This document shows positions 1 to 11,634 of a stretch of 64,000 nucleotides of DNA, one piece after another (the stretch's first letter is position 1; every line of letters begins with the position of its first letter). The notes under the pieces were generated by a model. That model made no database searches and was not told the origin of the DNA. It worked only from the letters and a program-made list of their open reading frames with translations. A program made the translations under genes and the position numbers. Source of the stretch: Serendipita indica DSM 11827 (Eukaryota > Basidiomycota > Agaricomycetes > Sebacinales > Serendipitaceae); NCBI GenBank assembly GCA_910890315.1, contig CAJVGD010000014.1:744001-808000 (forward strand), in the 5' to 3' direction.

Positions 1-1932
1 TGACGAAATTGGATTTGCTTTGTGGCTCCATCCTCTGTGAGTACGCTTCCAAGATTCCGCACCAACGCGCTTGCGCTTCCCTCTACTCTAGCATGCTTCA
101 GGATGTCGTCCAGGTCGTCGGCGGTGAGAGGTTCAAATGCGGCGAGTAGAAGAGCAAGCATTTGATACATGACCGCATGATACTCGGGTGCTACCCGCTC
201 GAAGATGAGGCTATACAGATCATCTATGGCCCCAGCCTGATCTATCGAGACTAGACGATTGTATGTGCTTTCCGCCGGGATCAAGCTGGTATAATCACTG
301 AGCACTCGACATGCAGTGCTTGCCCAAATGAACAGCCCGTTGGACTTGTCGATCAGCTTCTGCCTCTTTTCTTTGGACAGGATTCCATCTAGCGATTGGT
401 GTACATAGATTGTGATGTCACCGATATTATCGCTGTGACGGACATCGTGCAGGCGGTCCTCTAGCTTGGATTTGATGGAGAGTGGCCCTAAGACTGCGTC
501 GATAACAGGGTCTGGGCGACTTGTCATGAATATCGTGAGATTTTTGTTTGCTTGAACAGCCGTAGATAGAGTTTCAACAAGCTCTCGTCGTTGTGATGTA
601 GATTTGCATTCATCAAGAGCGTCAATAACAAGAATAACGCGCCCTTGACGACAAAGGAGCGGATCCGTGATGAGTGTCTTGAACTGTTCGTCAAGGGAGC
701 TTCGCATGACGGAGAGGTTCCGCTTCACAGCACCAGCCACGTCCGGTGCCAGTTCGGGGATATGGTGAACAAGGTCTCTGGCGATGGTGGAGCAGAATTT
801 TTCTGTGGTCGATGCTTCGCTGCTTGATATAGAGAAGAAGAATCGACCGCCTAGGACTCCTTTCTCCCTCCACGACTCAGCCACGGACATTGCGACTGTC
901 GATTTGCCAGAGCCGGCAATGTCACAAAGCCAAAATATTGGCTTCTCTGACGTATCATCGTTGGCCCAGCGCCAGATGGTTTGAAGAACGGCTTCGCGCG
1001 TTCCTTTCAGGCAGGTCCTGTGGACTGAGGACGCAGCGAATGCGACGATTGGTAGTTGGAGCATAGCAGAGGCATCGGCTGGGAATGATAAGCGAGGGCT
1101 TCATACAGAATTCCAGCTTACCGTCTGTTAGAAGAACCTTGGTATTCTCTTCAATGACCTTGGTATTCTTCTCGATGACTTTGGTACTCTCCTCGATGAC
1201 TTTGGTACTCTCCTCGATGACTTGAACATGCACGGCGGTGAACACTCCCAAGGCCTCCTGTGTCAAATAGTCAGCTTCTGACTAGGACTAATGAAGCTCG
1301 TACTATAAGGTGCCTATGCCGTTCTTCGATATCTCGATTGAGTTTCAAGATCTCCCCTGCGTCAATCTTCATTTTGCTGAATGATTTAAAGAAGCCAAGT
1401 TTGCGGTCGCGTTTGGCCTGAAGATTGATGACCGTATCATGCATAGTTTGGAGGAATCTGCATCTCTCAGTCCATTAAGACAAACTCAGACTGTTTACCT
1501 ACTCGACGTAGTGAACGAGCGGCTGTCTGACTGCCTTGTCGATGGCCCTGCCCTCTACAGGATACGCCTCGATCAATACGATTCGTTCCTCGAGCGCAGA
1601 TGTATAATCTTTCAGACGTTGTATTAGATCGACCCATTCTTGTTGATTGTTTTCTATCGCCTGTCGGACTCCTTAGATGAAGGCATGCTATAACAAGCTT
1701 GCCAACTGACCTGGACGACTCCAAGGATCGATTGTGTTGTTCTACAAGCTGCTTTAAGAGGAGCGAGGATATCTGATCCCTCGGCGATGTTTGCCAATAC
1801 GTCGAGACCGACATTGGCCGTGTTGTATACTTGGCCACGCTTGCTTGTTTGGTTGTGTGCGCTTGATGAAGATCCAGAGGAATTCTCATTTCCGTGCTTT
1901 TTCTTGGATTTGGATGTGCCTTGGCCCGACAT
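1..1932 (-). CDS. NACHT-domain NLR (HET-E-like), left copy, 3' part outside window
   Basis: The 5' portion of a fungal NOD-like receptor, a STAND ATPase of the kind that controls heterokaryon incompatibility or innate defence. The start is the ATG at 1930-1932 ([12 protein letters not shown]). Exon 1 is 1711-1932, and short introns then split a helical N-terminal region. It is followed by a heptad-repeat linker and a NACHT domain with P-loop DIAGSGKST, Walker [11 protein letters not shown] and sensor motif FMTSRPDP. The frame stays open across the P-loop and on to base 1, where the gene leaves the window. Gene order in the right-hand copy at 45309-50017 suggests a WD40 array lies beyond the edge. 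By eye the two copies agree over most codons of the shared region. No function beyond a predicted receptor-like switch can be seen. Confidence 0.85.
1136..1219 (-). repeat. 21-bp coding minisatellite, four units
   Basis: Four head-to-tail 21-bp units encode heptads of the form [14 protein letters not shown] and VIEENTK just before the NACHT domain. The heptad pattern would suit a short coiled-coil spacer. The right-hand copy of the gene has only two units, at 46020-46061. Confidence 0.85.
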
Positions 1933-2826
1933 TGTCAAGGTGGTTGATTCCAAGATGGTCGGCGTCTGTGATGCCAGCCTCCACACGAGGTCGACGCACC
2001 TTTGTCGAGGATGCAGCACAACTCGCGCTTACTGGTGACACAAGTATGCACTGTCCACGGCTGGTTTTGGCAAGTGCTATGCATGATTCAACATCCCCGA
2101 GCAGACCTTCTGCTCATGCGGGCTGCCTTACAGATCTGCGAGCATTCAACTGCCCACATTTTGATGAAGCGTGTCACATACTTACCAGACGGACACCTCG
2201 GGGTTCAACTAGACACGAAGGATGGCATCGACGACCTAGGAGTGTTCATTCGGAGATTAACCGCCTTCAGAGAACGACCAGACCCCAGCAAAATTACGGA
2301 CCGTCATCTTTCTTTTCCGTCGTTCACTATCACTATTAGCACGAGCAACACGCCCTAGCCCGCACTAATTACCCACACATCAGAGTGTGCCCGCCCTAGA
2401 CCCGCGGGCCCTGAGAACTCGAACATTCGCTCCATGTCTTTATAGATCGTATATTGGCTCCTTGTAGTATCTGCTAGCAAGGGTAATTCATATCTCCCTC
2501 TTACTCTAAGATGTGCATCAGTGCGATGCTAGCCTCTATGCACTCTAAATTGAGAGTACACCTTTACAGTAGCTACAGACACGAGGTAATGCACGTGTCA
2601 TCATGCAGTAGGTCAGAATTAGCCTGATGATAGCCTAAGGCTAAGCGGCGGGAGGATCAATGCTCAATGGAGGGGAGAAAAGTGACCACGTTTACCCACA
2701 GAATTTCGGCTTGTTCTGCCTCATATAACACCCGTCCCTAACATAGCGTAGTACTCAACTCACTGAGTTTGTGAGATGCAATAGATGAAGTATACAAACA
2801 GAGGGACATCAACAGCGTATATATGC
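1933..2826. other. Intergenic region between NLR and small TM gene, with extra ~0.5 kb
   Basis: The stretch nearest the NLR start (about 1933-2045) and the stretch about 2595-2826 both match the sequence upstream of the right-hand NLR (44990-45308). Between them, about 2050-2590 has no counterpart on the right, so it is either an insertion here or a deletion there. It contains two similar GC-rich blocks around 2356-2366 and 2390-2410, but I see no clear terminal inverted repeats, target-site duplication or coding sequence. Confidence 0.5.
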
Positions 2827-3410
2827 TCAATCTCTGGGTCTCTTGGGCAAATGTCGCAGAGCAGACTTCATCTCTGGCCGCGGCGACGGATTGAAGAGTC
2901 TACCAACACCTTGACGTATTGATTGCAGAAAAGGTGTCCCAAAGATGGCCCAAGTGGCGTAGAGACCTCCAGTCACAAATTGCACGATAACCTGAAAGAG
3001 TATTATGTATAACGAGTCATATGATATGTAGACATGCCTGGTCCCGAAGCGTGATCCATAGAACGGCTGGCCAGTTTATTCTGATAGGTACACCATAGTC
3101 GAATCGAACTTCAGAGACTTGACCTCCTTCTCCAGCGATTTCCTCCTTTTTTGACTCTGGAGGGCGTGAAGCCTGACTATCCAGTTGGTTCACGAACGGT
3201 CGAATAGCACTCAAGTATGCAGATTCGAATCTAAAGTCCTATTCAAGGGGTTGAGTATAGTCAAAGGAGTCTAGTCAGGCTTGGACATACAGGAATGGCG
3301 GGGATTTTGATTTTATGTTCCTCCGAGTGCGGCGGAAGTTTGTGGACCGCTTGTCCTCTATACAGATCTCCTTTCTTTCCAGGAATCCTCGACAAATCGA
3401 TGGCTGCCAT
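2827..3410 (-). CDS. Small single-TM protein, possibly DUF1770/Atg43-like
   Basis: Three exons, all in phase 0: 3291-3410, 3038-3238 and 2827-2991. They give about 161 residues from MAAIDLSRIPGKK to KRPRD. The second exon opens with PDFRFESAYLSAIRPFV, which resembles from memory the conserved PDLRFEQSYL-type motif of the fungal DUF1770 family. The fission-yeast mitophagy receptor Atg43 has been placed in that family. One hydrophobic stretch (VIVQFVTGGLYATWAIFG) near the C terminus would be a membrane anchor. The second intron appears to use a GC donor (CAG|GCATGT at about 3037). The ATG lies 54 bp from the divergent SEC5 start. Start and splicing are well supported by phase; the family name is tentative. 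Confidence 0.6.
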
Positions 3411-3464
3411 CTTGGCGGGGTCAGTGGTCAGCTCCAAGGTTGAACTTCTCCACGCCGAGCCGTC
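3411..3464. promoter_or_regulatory. 54-bp divergent start-to-start region (small TM gene / SEC5)
   Basis: Only 54 bp separate the inferred ATG of the minus-strand TM gene (3410) from the SEC5 ATG (3465). Any promoter elements must overlap the other gene's 5' leader or coding sequence. No TATA box is obvious. Confidence 0.45.
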
Positions 3465-6400
3465 ATGGTCCGACTCTCCAACGGGGTGACAGACGAGGCT
3501 TTGTTAAAGACGTATAGAATAGGTTCGCTCAATCCTACGTATGCCACTCATTCTCGATATCGCTGGAACTCATGGCAACGATAGCAAGTGGGAAGATGTG
3601 GACCATGAAGGATCGGATTCGGTTGCCGCAGCTATTGTAGACTCTGGAAATCCTGAAAATGACAATTTGGATGCTCTGGGTTTAGGAACACAAGTCGAGT
3701 AAGTGCCGCGACCCGTCCCAAACTTTAAGATCCCACTCATATATCAAACAGTATTACTCGTATGAGTATGGGAGACAGTGAGTTGATACGCGTTAGCTTT
3801 CTCCTCTGACTTCCTTCCATAGAGGCCGCGGTGCTCCTTTCTTCCAAGTCGTTTGATCCCAAGGCATATCTAACTGCCGTCTATCCCGGAGCCACATATC
3901 AGGATCTGAATACTGGGATCAACTCACTTCGACGTGCAATTGATGCGCGTAGCGAGGCTGTTCGTATTCTCGTCGAAGAAAACTTTGACCGATTCGTGGC
4001 CGTCAAGGCATCAACCGATGGTGCGATCAAAGCTTGCAACTAGTGGCGCGCTAACAATGACCAGCACTCTACCAAGATATGAAGGACGGCCTCTTGGCAG
4101 AGGACTCGGAGTTTGCCACGAAGAAGCTGAAAGAGCATCTGAAGAGTGAGTGATTCCTAAGATGGAATAACGAGTTTGACTCCCCTTGTCAAGATGCGAC
4201 GACCAAAGCCGACACTGTGTTCCTACCTGTCCTGGAGAATGCTGAAAAGGCCGCAAAGCTTCGCTCAACACTGGGTGTCTTTGAGAGGTCCAAGTTCTTT
4301 TTCAACCTACCCGGGTCTCTCTCAGAGTCCATTCAAGCCGGTCGCTTCGACGCGGCATTACGCGATTACAAGAAAGGGAAATACCTCCTCGAGTCGCGTC
4401 CTGGACAATTGCTTCCTTCGGCACCTGGTAGTAATACAGATATTCAGCAGAAGCGCATATTTGACAAAGTCTGGAGTGCCGTCGAAAAGGTCATGGATCA
4501 AATGAAGACTACACTCCTCAATCGACTGAAAGAGCCTTCTCGCTCGTTGGAAGAACACGAGAAGACAATCGAGTGTGTCCCCTTAAGCCATCCAACTAGC
4601 TTGTAACTGATTGCCTTAGTATCCTTCTAGAGTTAAGCACGTCGGATAAGCCGATTTGGGTCTATTTCGATAGTCAACACAAGCATATACTGCAGCGGGT
4701 CAAGACTGTATACGACACGGCCTTGGCTAAAGTCACTGGTACGTGGCTAACGCCCATACTTTTCATCCTCTCATCTTGACCAGAACAGCGATCGCAGCAG
4801 TTGCAGGATGCCGACAAGGCAGAGCGGATAGCAATGTCTCTTGCAACCAACATCAACTCGCTTGATGGGCTAAATACTGAAGCAACTCTTGGTGGGCACC
4901 CCTTCCCCGTAATCAAACATGATACTCATTCGCCACAGCGAAAGGAGTAGGTCACGAAGTATGGCAAAGCACACTGGACCTTGTCAAGAGTCTCTCAGAA
5001 GTCATCCTTTCCACTGTTCCCAACTTTTGGAAGATTGCAAGGAGCTATATGGAGGGTAAATACAAAAAGGTGAGGCCATCGTGCTTTGCAATTGCTGTTA
5101 GGCTGATAAAGAGCAGCAAGGTATTCAGCCTTCGGGAAGAAGCCCATCGCAATGCCGCACAATGATTCTGGACATGATACGGTCCTACGTCGCTCATCTA
5201 TCGGAATTCTTCTCCTTGTCCGATATGGCAGCCTCTGCCGCAAATCCAAAGAATGCGCCATTACCCAAGTTTCTCCCAACTGGCACTGACTCTTTGACGA
5301 CAAGTCATCACCTTATTCGGATATTGGGTGAAATCACGGAATGTATCAACGAACTCCTCTCCATGGACGTTTCTGGAGATACGAACTCGGGACTGCGTGC
5401 CCTTTTGGAAACTGCGACTTGGAAATTTGAGGAAACTTTATGTGCAACGTGGTTGAGAGGTAGCTTCGTCTAAGACTCCGAGGGTCTAGATTGATTCTCC
5501 TAGATTCTCGTTTATTCTTCTACCTGGAAACATGGGAGCAAAGACCAGAGGACCGTTCGACCACCCTCTACCTCGGGAGAATGCACGAGTATCAGAAGTA
5601 CATCACGACCGCCGCCTACAAGATAGCAAGTGGCGTGACTGATTCGACTACAACCAAGCAACGGCAGATTCCACAAGAGTTTTCGAACAAGATTACCAAG
5701 TCGTTCCTCGACTCCCTTTATTCGTTCTTGGACGGACTGGTTCATCTTGCATCAGATGATTCGCCCATAGCTCAGGGGTTGAAGATACAAGTCCTTATCG
5801 AGGAGACGACGGGTGCTCGACCGGCTTTTGATCTCCGGCAAAATGTGCGTAGGACGATTGCCCACTTTGGGGTGCTGACTTGGTACAGAACACGCGGTTG
5901 CTATTGGTCATCTCGAACTTGGCACATTTGAACAAGGTTCTCATCCCAGCTATGCTCACCCAAATCCAGTCCTCATTCGGTATCTCCATGGAAGAAGCCC
6001 GTCGGGTGAGCACTAGTGATTGTTCCCATACCTAAACTGAGCTCTTTTAGACGTTGAACGAAGTAGTCCGAGGTGTTGATCGTACATTGTTCGAGGATTA
6101 TATCAAGCCCAAGGCAAGGGTGCTCACTGGGCTTATTCGAAAGGGAGTCATTGAGAGCGAGATTGACTGGTTCAACATACCGAGGCCGACGGGTGCGTAT
6201 GCAGGATGTATTGTCGGTTGTACTGACTAATTGGTAGAGGTCCGACATTATATCTATGAGATACTGATGTATCTCGTCTCCGTGCATGCAGAGGTCAGCT
6301 CCACGGCAAACAGTCTTTTGGAGCGCGCATTATCAGCACTGATAACGGAAACTGTCGATGAGGCACTGGAATGCTTCCGTCAAGTCAAGCGGTTCGGGAT

Positions 6401-6731
6401 GGGTGGCATGCTACTTGCAAGTGGATTTCTCTTTCTGAAATATTTGCTGATATTTGTTCAGGCCACACTCGAGATTGAGTTTATGCATCAAACTGTGGTA
6501 CTTTACGTCAACGAGACGTCTAACCGGACGCTCACGGAGATTTATACCACCATCTCGAAAGCATACGTACGTCGACCTGGAGCAGACGAAAATCTTCAAC
6601 GCGAGCTCGAAGGTGTCAAAGAGACGCTGAAGAATACGCGGCGGATCACGGCTTTGGAATTCAAATGCTTTAGGAAACCAAAAGACAAGTCATCACGACC
6701 GAGTGTTGGAGATAGAGACTCGAGAGAATAG
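3465..6731 (+). CDS. SEC5: Exocyst complex component Sec5
   Basis: A subunit of the octameric exocyst that tethers secretory vesicles at growing hyphal tips. I place the start at 3465 ([20 protein letters not shown]), because joining exon 3465-3538 to 3585 gives [14 protein letters not shown], typical of fungal Sec5 N termini. The ATG at 3541 lies inside that intron. Next come [20 protein letters not shown], the ENFDRFV helix, [20 protein letters not shown] and a long C-terminal helical domain ending near SVGDRDSRE. About a dozen exons are needed, including a 26-nt micro-exon at 3752-3777. I followed the phases through 4620 and several later junctions, and they remain open. About 900 residues are predicted, usual for the family. 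RPB4 follows on the same strand after 136 bp. Confidence 0.9.
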
Positions 6732-6867
6732 GGTGTACATTACTTCGGGCTATGTAATTTGTATGTTTGCAATGTGTCACACTCTTAGACCTGACTTCCG
6801 CCGTGTTGGAGAGTGGCGACTTTTAATTTTCTTTCGGTAGAGATTAAGAGACTTCTAATCTGCAAGG

Positions 6868-7420
6868 ATGACCACACGGCTGGGACGAAGAACTCATCTC
6901 GAGGAGGAAGATGCGGCCACTTTGAAGCTGGGGGCAGAATTCAACAATGCGGGATGTCTCCTGATATCTGAAGTCAAGATTCTGTTGAAAGAAAAGGAGG
7001 GAAAGCCTGGGGTGGACAGCCCGTGCGTTTTTTGACGAGATTTGGTTGGTACTTGATCCGACGAATGCATAGGGTCTTCAATAAGACGGTAGAATATGTG
7101 AACATGTTCAGCAAGTTTAGTACCGAAGACACGATCGGATTAGTACGCGCGTAAGTGTGCTGATACGCGCCGAGGACTGACTCTTAAGATGTTGCTAGGA
7201 CGTTGAGACGACAAGCAAACTTGACACAGTTTGAAACGGCTCAACTGGCGAATCTGTGCCCTAGTACTGCGGAGGAGGCAAAGAGTATCATTCCTAGGTG
7301 AGAGATGGTGTCCCTCGCTGCGGGTGATTCTCATAGATCCGCAGTCTAGCAAAATATGACGACGACGAGCTCCAGCCATTGTTAGATGAGCTACAGAGCA
7401 TGAGACGTTTCCAGGATTGA
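6868..7420 (+). CDS. RPB4: RNA polymerase II subunit Rpb4
   Basis: Rpb4 pairs with Rpb7 to form the stalk of RNA polymerase II. The ATG at 6868 opens MTTRLGRRTHLEEEDAATLK, followed by AGCLLISEVKILL. Later exons give VFNKTVEYVNMFSKF, ATLRRQANLTQFETAQLANL, EEAKSIIPSL and LLDELQSMRRFQD before the stop at 7418-7420. The AATLKLG...CLLISEV block and the terminal ELQS.RRF segment are characteristic. Three introns of about 50 bp are inferred. The last acceptor must be the CAG before TCTAGCAAAA, since the nearer TAG would put a stop in frame. Predicted length of about 135 residues matches the family. Confidence 0.9.
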
Positions 7421-8081
7421 ACTGGAAGAGGTCGTCCGCAGCTAGTCTTGACCACCAATGCTCACGCCAGCTTGGGTCACTTCAATCTGGATATTTGTCA
7501 ATGGATGATGAATATAATGCTGATTCACCACGACCGAGTCTTTCTGAGGATTGTCGTTGCTGATGGCGGGGTTGCTACGCTCTTCGGTAGCGATTCGTTC
7601 TGGCGACGAGTGGCCGAACTTGGACTCGCCCATTTCCTCTAGTTTTCTTCGCTTTCTTTTTCTTTCTAATTTCTGCAAATTTCTGCTGTCTGGCGTGCCA
7701 TTCAGTGTCTTGTTTCAGTTCCTATTGGCCCCTGGTTGAGACGGGCTGCTCTTCGGTGATCTGCTTAGTGAGTATTATTCCTTGGCTCTATGCTGCCCGA
7801 GGTAACCTGGCTTAGCTCATGGCTCACTGCATCTTAGAATCCTCCACTGCCGACGATATTGCCCACTAATCCCGACAGAGGCCCTCGTGGTCCCCTACGC
7901 CTCAGATCGTCATTATAATCCATCGAATCTTGCTCTCCTTTGCCTCCTCGGCTCTCTTGGACGACCGCTGCTCCGTCCGACAAACCGGCTGCTTATCAGC
8001 TAGTCCCTAGTTTGCACTCACAATCTCTCCTTTGATCCCTTCAATTCCACTCTACAATCCGGCAATAATTTCTGTACCAAC
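7421..8081. other. Leader/intergenic region upstream of Cu-ATPase; possible small minus-strand gene
   Basis: Mostly pyrimidine-rich sequence on the plus strand, consistent with a long 5' leader for the Cu-ATPase. On the minus strand two stretches look weakly coding. About 7575-7700 reads WHARQQKFAEIRKKKKAKK..., and about 7855-7985 reads MDYNDDLRRRGPRGPLSGLV.... I could not join them with consistent splice sites, so I do not call a gene. An uncharacterised small basic protein is possible. Confidence 0.25.
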
Positions 8082-11000
8082 ATGCCACTTACCGACGCTC
8101 TCAGGACCCCGTTGTCCGCCGTCTTTGGCCTGCTTTCCAGTGGTTCCTCCAGCAAAACAGTCACTCCAGGTCTTTCCAAAGACGAGGAGACTGAGAAGCT
8201 CACCAGTGACCAATCGCTGTGTGAAAAGGCCGACTTTCGAATCGGCGGCATGACTTGCGGTGCCTGCGTAGAGGTGTGTACAGTCCCACAACCACCAATT
8301 ATTCTGGACAAAATGTTCTACGGATCGCTGAGCTGCCTCGCCATTGTGTCCTTGTGTGCCTGAGGGCAGTGGTCACGCATCGCCAAATAATTGCAGCAGC
8401 GTCTGACGGACGAATTATCCTCTGAACATTACGCAATTGCTCATCATCGTCACGGTGCCTGCCAATTTTGGATTCCGACTTGCGCTTGCTGACAATGCGG
8501 CTGACATATCGCTCAGTCTATCGAATCCATGATGCGCGTCCAACCAGGAATCCATTCGATCAAAGTCGCACTTCTCGCTGAGCGTGCAGTCATCGAATTC
8601 GATCCTCTAGTGTGGACGGCCGAGAAGCTGGCTTCAGAGATTGAAGATATTGGATTCGAAGCGACACCACTCCCGCCGACGTGTACGGACAGCGTAACGC
8701 TCAAGATTTACGGAATGGTCTGCGCTTCCTGCGAAGCCAGCATCACCAATCAACTCAAAGAGGTCCCAGGCGTCGAGAGCGTCGAAGTCAACCACTTGCT
8801 GGGAAAGGGGGTTGTCGTTTTCGACCGAAGTCTCGTCGGTGTGCGGAATATTGTCGAGACCGTGGAAGGGTGCGGTTTCGATTGCATGGTCTCAGCCGAA
8901 GACGACGCGACCCAGTTGCGGTCCCTCTCGCGTACAAAGGAGATTACAGAGTGGAGAGAACGCTTCAAGCGTGCTTTGATGTTTGCCATTCCTGTCTTCC
9001 TCATCTCTATGATCTTCCCAATGATCCCCTTCCTTCGACCCATTGTCCGGTACCAACTTATTTCTCATCGACTCTGGCTTGGGGATTTCCTTGCCTTCAT
9101 TCTCACCTGCCCAGCCCAATTTTGGCTGGGGAGTCGCTTCTACCGCAACGCATGGAAAGCCCTCAAGCACAAGAGCGCGACAATGGACGTGCTCGTCGTT
9201 CTGGGAACGAGCGCCGCATTCGCATACTCTGTGGGGGCGATGATCGTCGCTCTCTTGTTTGGCGCATCTTCGTCTTCAACACAAATGACCTCGACCATGG
9301 ACGAAATGCACAAAGAGATGCACGAGGGTCCATCAGTCTTTTTCGACACTTCCACTATGCTCATCATGTTTGTCTCCCTCGGTCGATATCTCGAGAATCT
9401 AGCCAAGGGCAAAACATCTGCCGCTCTCACCGACCTCATGGCTCTGGCACCGTCTATGGCCATCATCTACACCTCTCGACCCGCAGAGCAAGGAACACTT
9501 CTCACCTCTAGACTCTCAGGAGAAGGAAACCCGAAGCCAGAGGCCCCAGTTGCTCATGCCAACATCGAGTCGATAACCAAAAAGATTCCCACTGAGCTCG
9601 TTCAAGTTGGCGACATCCTCCTCATTCAACCTGGTGCGCAGATCCCTGCAGATGGAACAGTCGTCAAAGGCACGAGCGCTGTCGACGAAAGCGCTGTGAC
9701 CGGTGAACCGATCCCTGCTCTCAAGGCACCGGGTGATGCAGTCATTGGCGGAACAGTCAATGGAACAGGCGCCTTTGACATGGTCGTCACGCGAGCGGGC
9801 AAGGATACGGCTCTGAGCCAGATTGTCAAGCTCGTCGAAGACGTGCAGACGAGCAAGGCGCCTGTACAGGCGTTTGCGGATAAAGTCGCTGGTGTGTTTG
9901 TACCTGGTGTAATTGGACTCGCTGCGATTACGTTTGTGGGTTGGATGCTCGTGAGCGCCGTGCTCAGCGAGACACATCTTCCTGAAGTGTTCAAGATGCA
10001 TGATCAGACCAAACTCGAGGTACGTTTTGCGAATAAGTCGTCTTAGCTCGTCTAATCGCTTGCAGGTCTGCCTCAAACTTTGTATCTCCGTCGTCGTCGT
10101 TGCTTGTCCATGCGCCCTTGGTCTCTCCACGCCGACTGCTATCATGGTCGGCACAGGTGTTGGTGCCAAGAATGGAATCCTCATCAAAGGGGGGAAAGGC
10201 ACTCGAGAGCAGCAAGAGTCTCAAGATGATCGTCTTTGACAAGACGGGAACCGTTACAGAGGGCAAACCATCCGTCACGAAAATGGGGTGGATCAACTCG
10301 GAGGAAACGGCCTCGCAATCTCACAAACGTCAACTCACCGTCGAGCGTCTACCTGGAACTCCAGCCAGCGGCAAAGTCGACGTCACCAATCTTTCTTTGC
10401 CGTCCAATATTGGCTCCCTCACGCGCCTTCATATCCTAACAATGGTCGCTGCCGCCGAGGCGAAGAGTGAACATCCGCTTGCGAAAGCTGTTGCTACTTT
10501 TGGTCAAAAGGCGGCTTCGCGCGCCATTCCGTCCCATCAGGCATCCGCTGAAGTCTTGGCCTTTGAGAGTGTCACCGGACAAGGCATCCGTGCCAAAGTA
10601 GCGTTGACGACAAGCGGTAACGTTGTCAATGGATGGGACGTCTTTGTGGGCACCGCTAGTCTTGTCGTTGGAGGAAATGGAGACACCCCGCTCCCTGGAA
10701 GTCTCTTGGAGTTTGAGACGGAAGAGGCCAAACTCGGACGCACCGTCGTTTTCGCATCGTTGGCGCCTTGGGCCTCTAAGAATGCCAATCCTGCGAATGC
10801 TACATACTCCAAAGTGCCGACACCATGCCTGGCGCTCAGCATGTCCGACGTGCCCAAGCCATCATCCATGCGGGCGATTCGCTCACTACAGGAGATGGGC
10901 ATCAAGTGTGCGATGATGACGGGAGATAGTCAATCAACAGCGCTCGCCATTGCAGAGCAGGTTGGGATTCCAAAGGAGTTGGTCTGGTCGCGCATGAGCC

Positions 11001-11634
11001 CGAAAGGCAAAGCGAGTGTTATCACCGAGCTGATGAGCAAAGGAGAAGGTGTTGGAATGGTACGTCTCTTTCCGAACTACAAGAATAGATACTGACGGGT
11101 TTGTAGGTTGGTGATGGTATCAACGACTCTCCGGCGCTAGTCGCAGCTACAGTCGGCATCGCTCTTTCCTCTGGCACATCTGTGGCAATCGAAGCCGCCG
11201 ATATTGTGCTTATGCGTTCAGATCTCCTCGACGTTGTGGCGGCGCTCCATCTGTCCAAGTCGATATTCGGCGTCATTCGTCGCAACCTCGTCTGGGCTTG
11301 CATTTACAATGTGCTCGGTATCCCGCTTGCCATGGGTCTCTTCTTACCGTGGGGTCTCAACCTCCATCCCATGATGGCTGGTGCGGCCATGGCGTTTTCC
11401 AGTGTCAGCGTCGTCACGAGTAGCTTGACGCTCAAGTGGTGGCGACGACCGCAGAGTAGTGTCATGCCCGGTGAACAGATTACGGGTGTCACGATGATGG
11501 ACAGCGCCAAGGAGCTCGTTGCGGACGGATGGGAGGCGCTCAAAGCGAGCGTCCGTGGACGCATGAGCTCTGGAGTTAGTCGAGGAGCCGATGGATATGC
11601 GCAAATTCCTGTTGAAATGGACGATCGTGTATAG
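8082..11634 (+). CDS. CCC2: P1B-type copper-transporting ATPase (Ccc2/ATP7 family)
   Basis: Pumps Cu(I) into the late secretory pathway to load copper enzymes. Four exons: 8082-8273, 8517-10019, 10066-11059 and 11107-11634. Two N-terminal metal-binding domains carry GMTCGAC (split by intron 1) and GMVCASC. Membrane helices follow, then the actuator TGEP, the copper-site [14 protein letters not shown], the phosphorylation motif [13 protein letters not shown] and [10 protein letters not shown]. Predicted length is about 1,070 residues. As given, the frame breaks once at 10195-10197: GILIKGGK continues correctly as ALESSKSLK only if one base of the AAA run after six Gs is surplus. The rest of the gene is intact and conserved, so an assembly error is more likely than a pseudogene. 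The nearby LPMO is also copper-dependent, though the link is only suggestive. Confidence 0.92.

Noticed and set aside
1787-2358. Several plus-strand ORFs antisense to the left NLR start
   Set aside because: They have no motifs and mirror exon 1 and the spacer on the other strand. Equivalent shadows appear in the right copy.
2356-2410. GC-rich blocks as terminal repeats of a transposon
   Set aside because: They are in direct orientation, 30 bp apart, and do not bound the extra segment.
3541-3590. ATG at 3541 as the start of SEC5 (MPLILDIAG)
   Set aside because: It lies within an intron. Starting at 3465 and splicing gives the conserved Sec5 N terminus.
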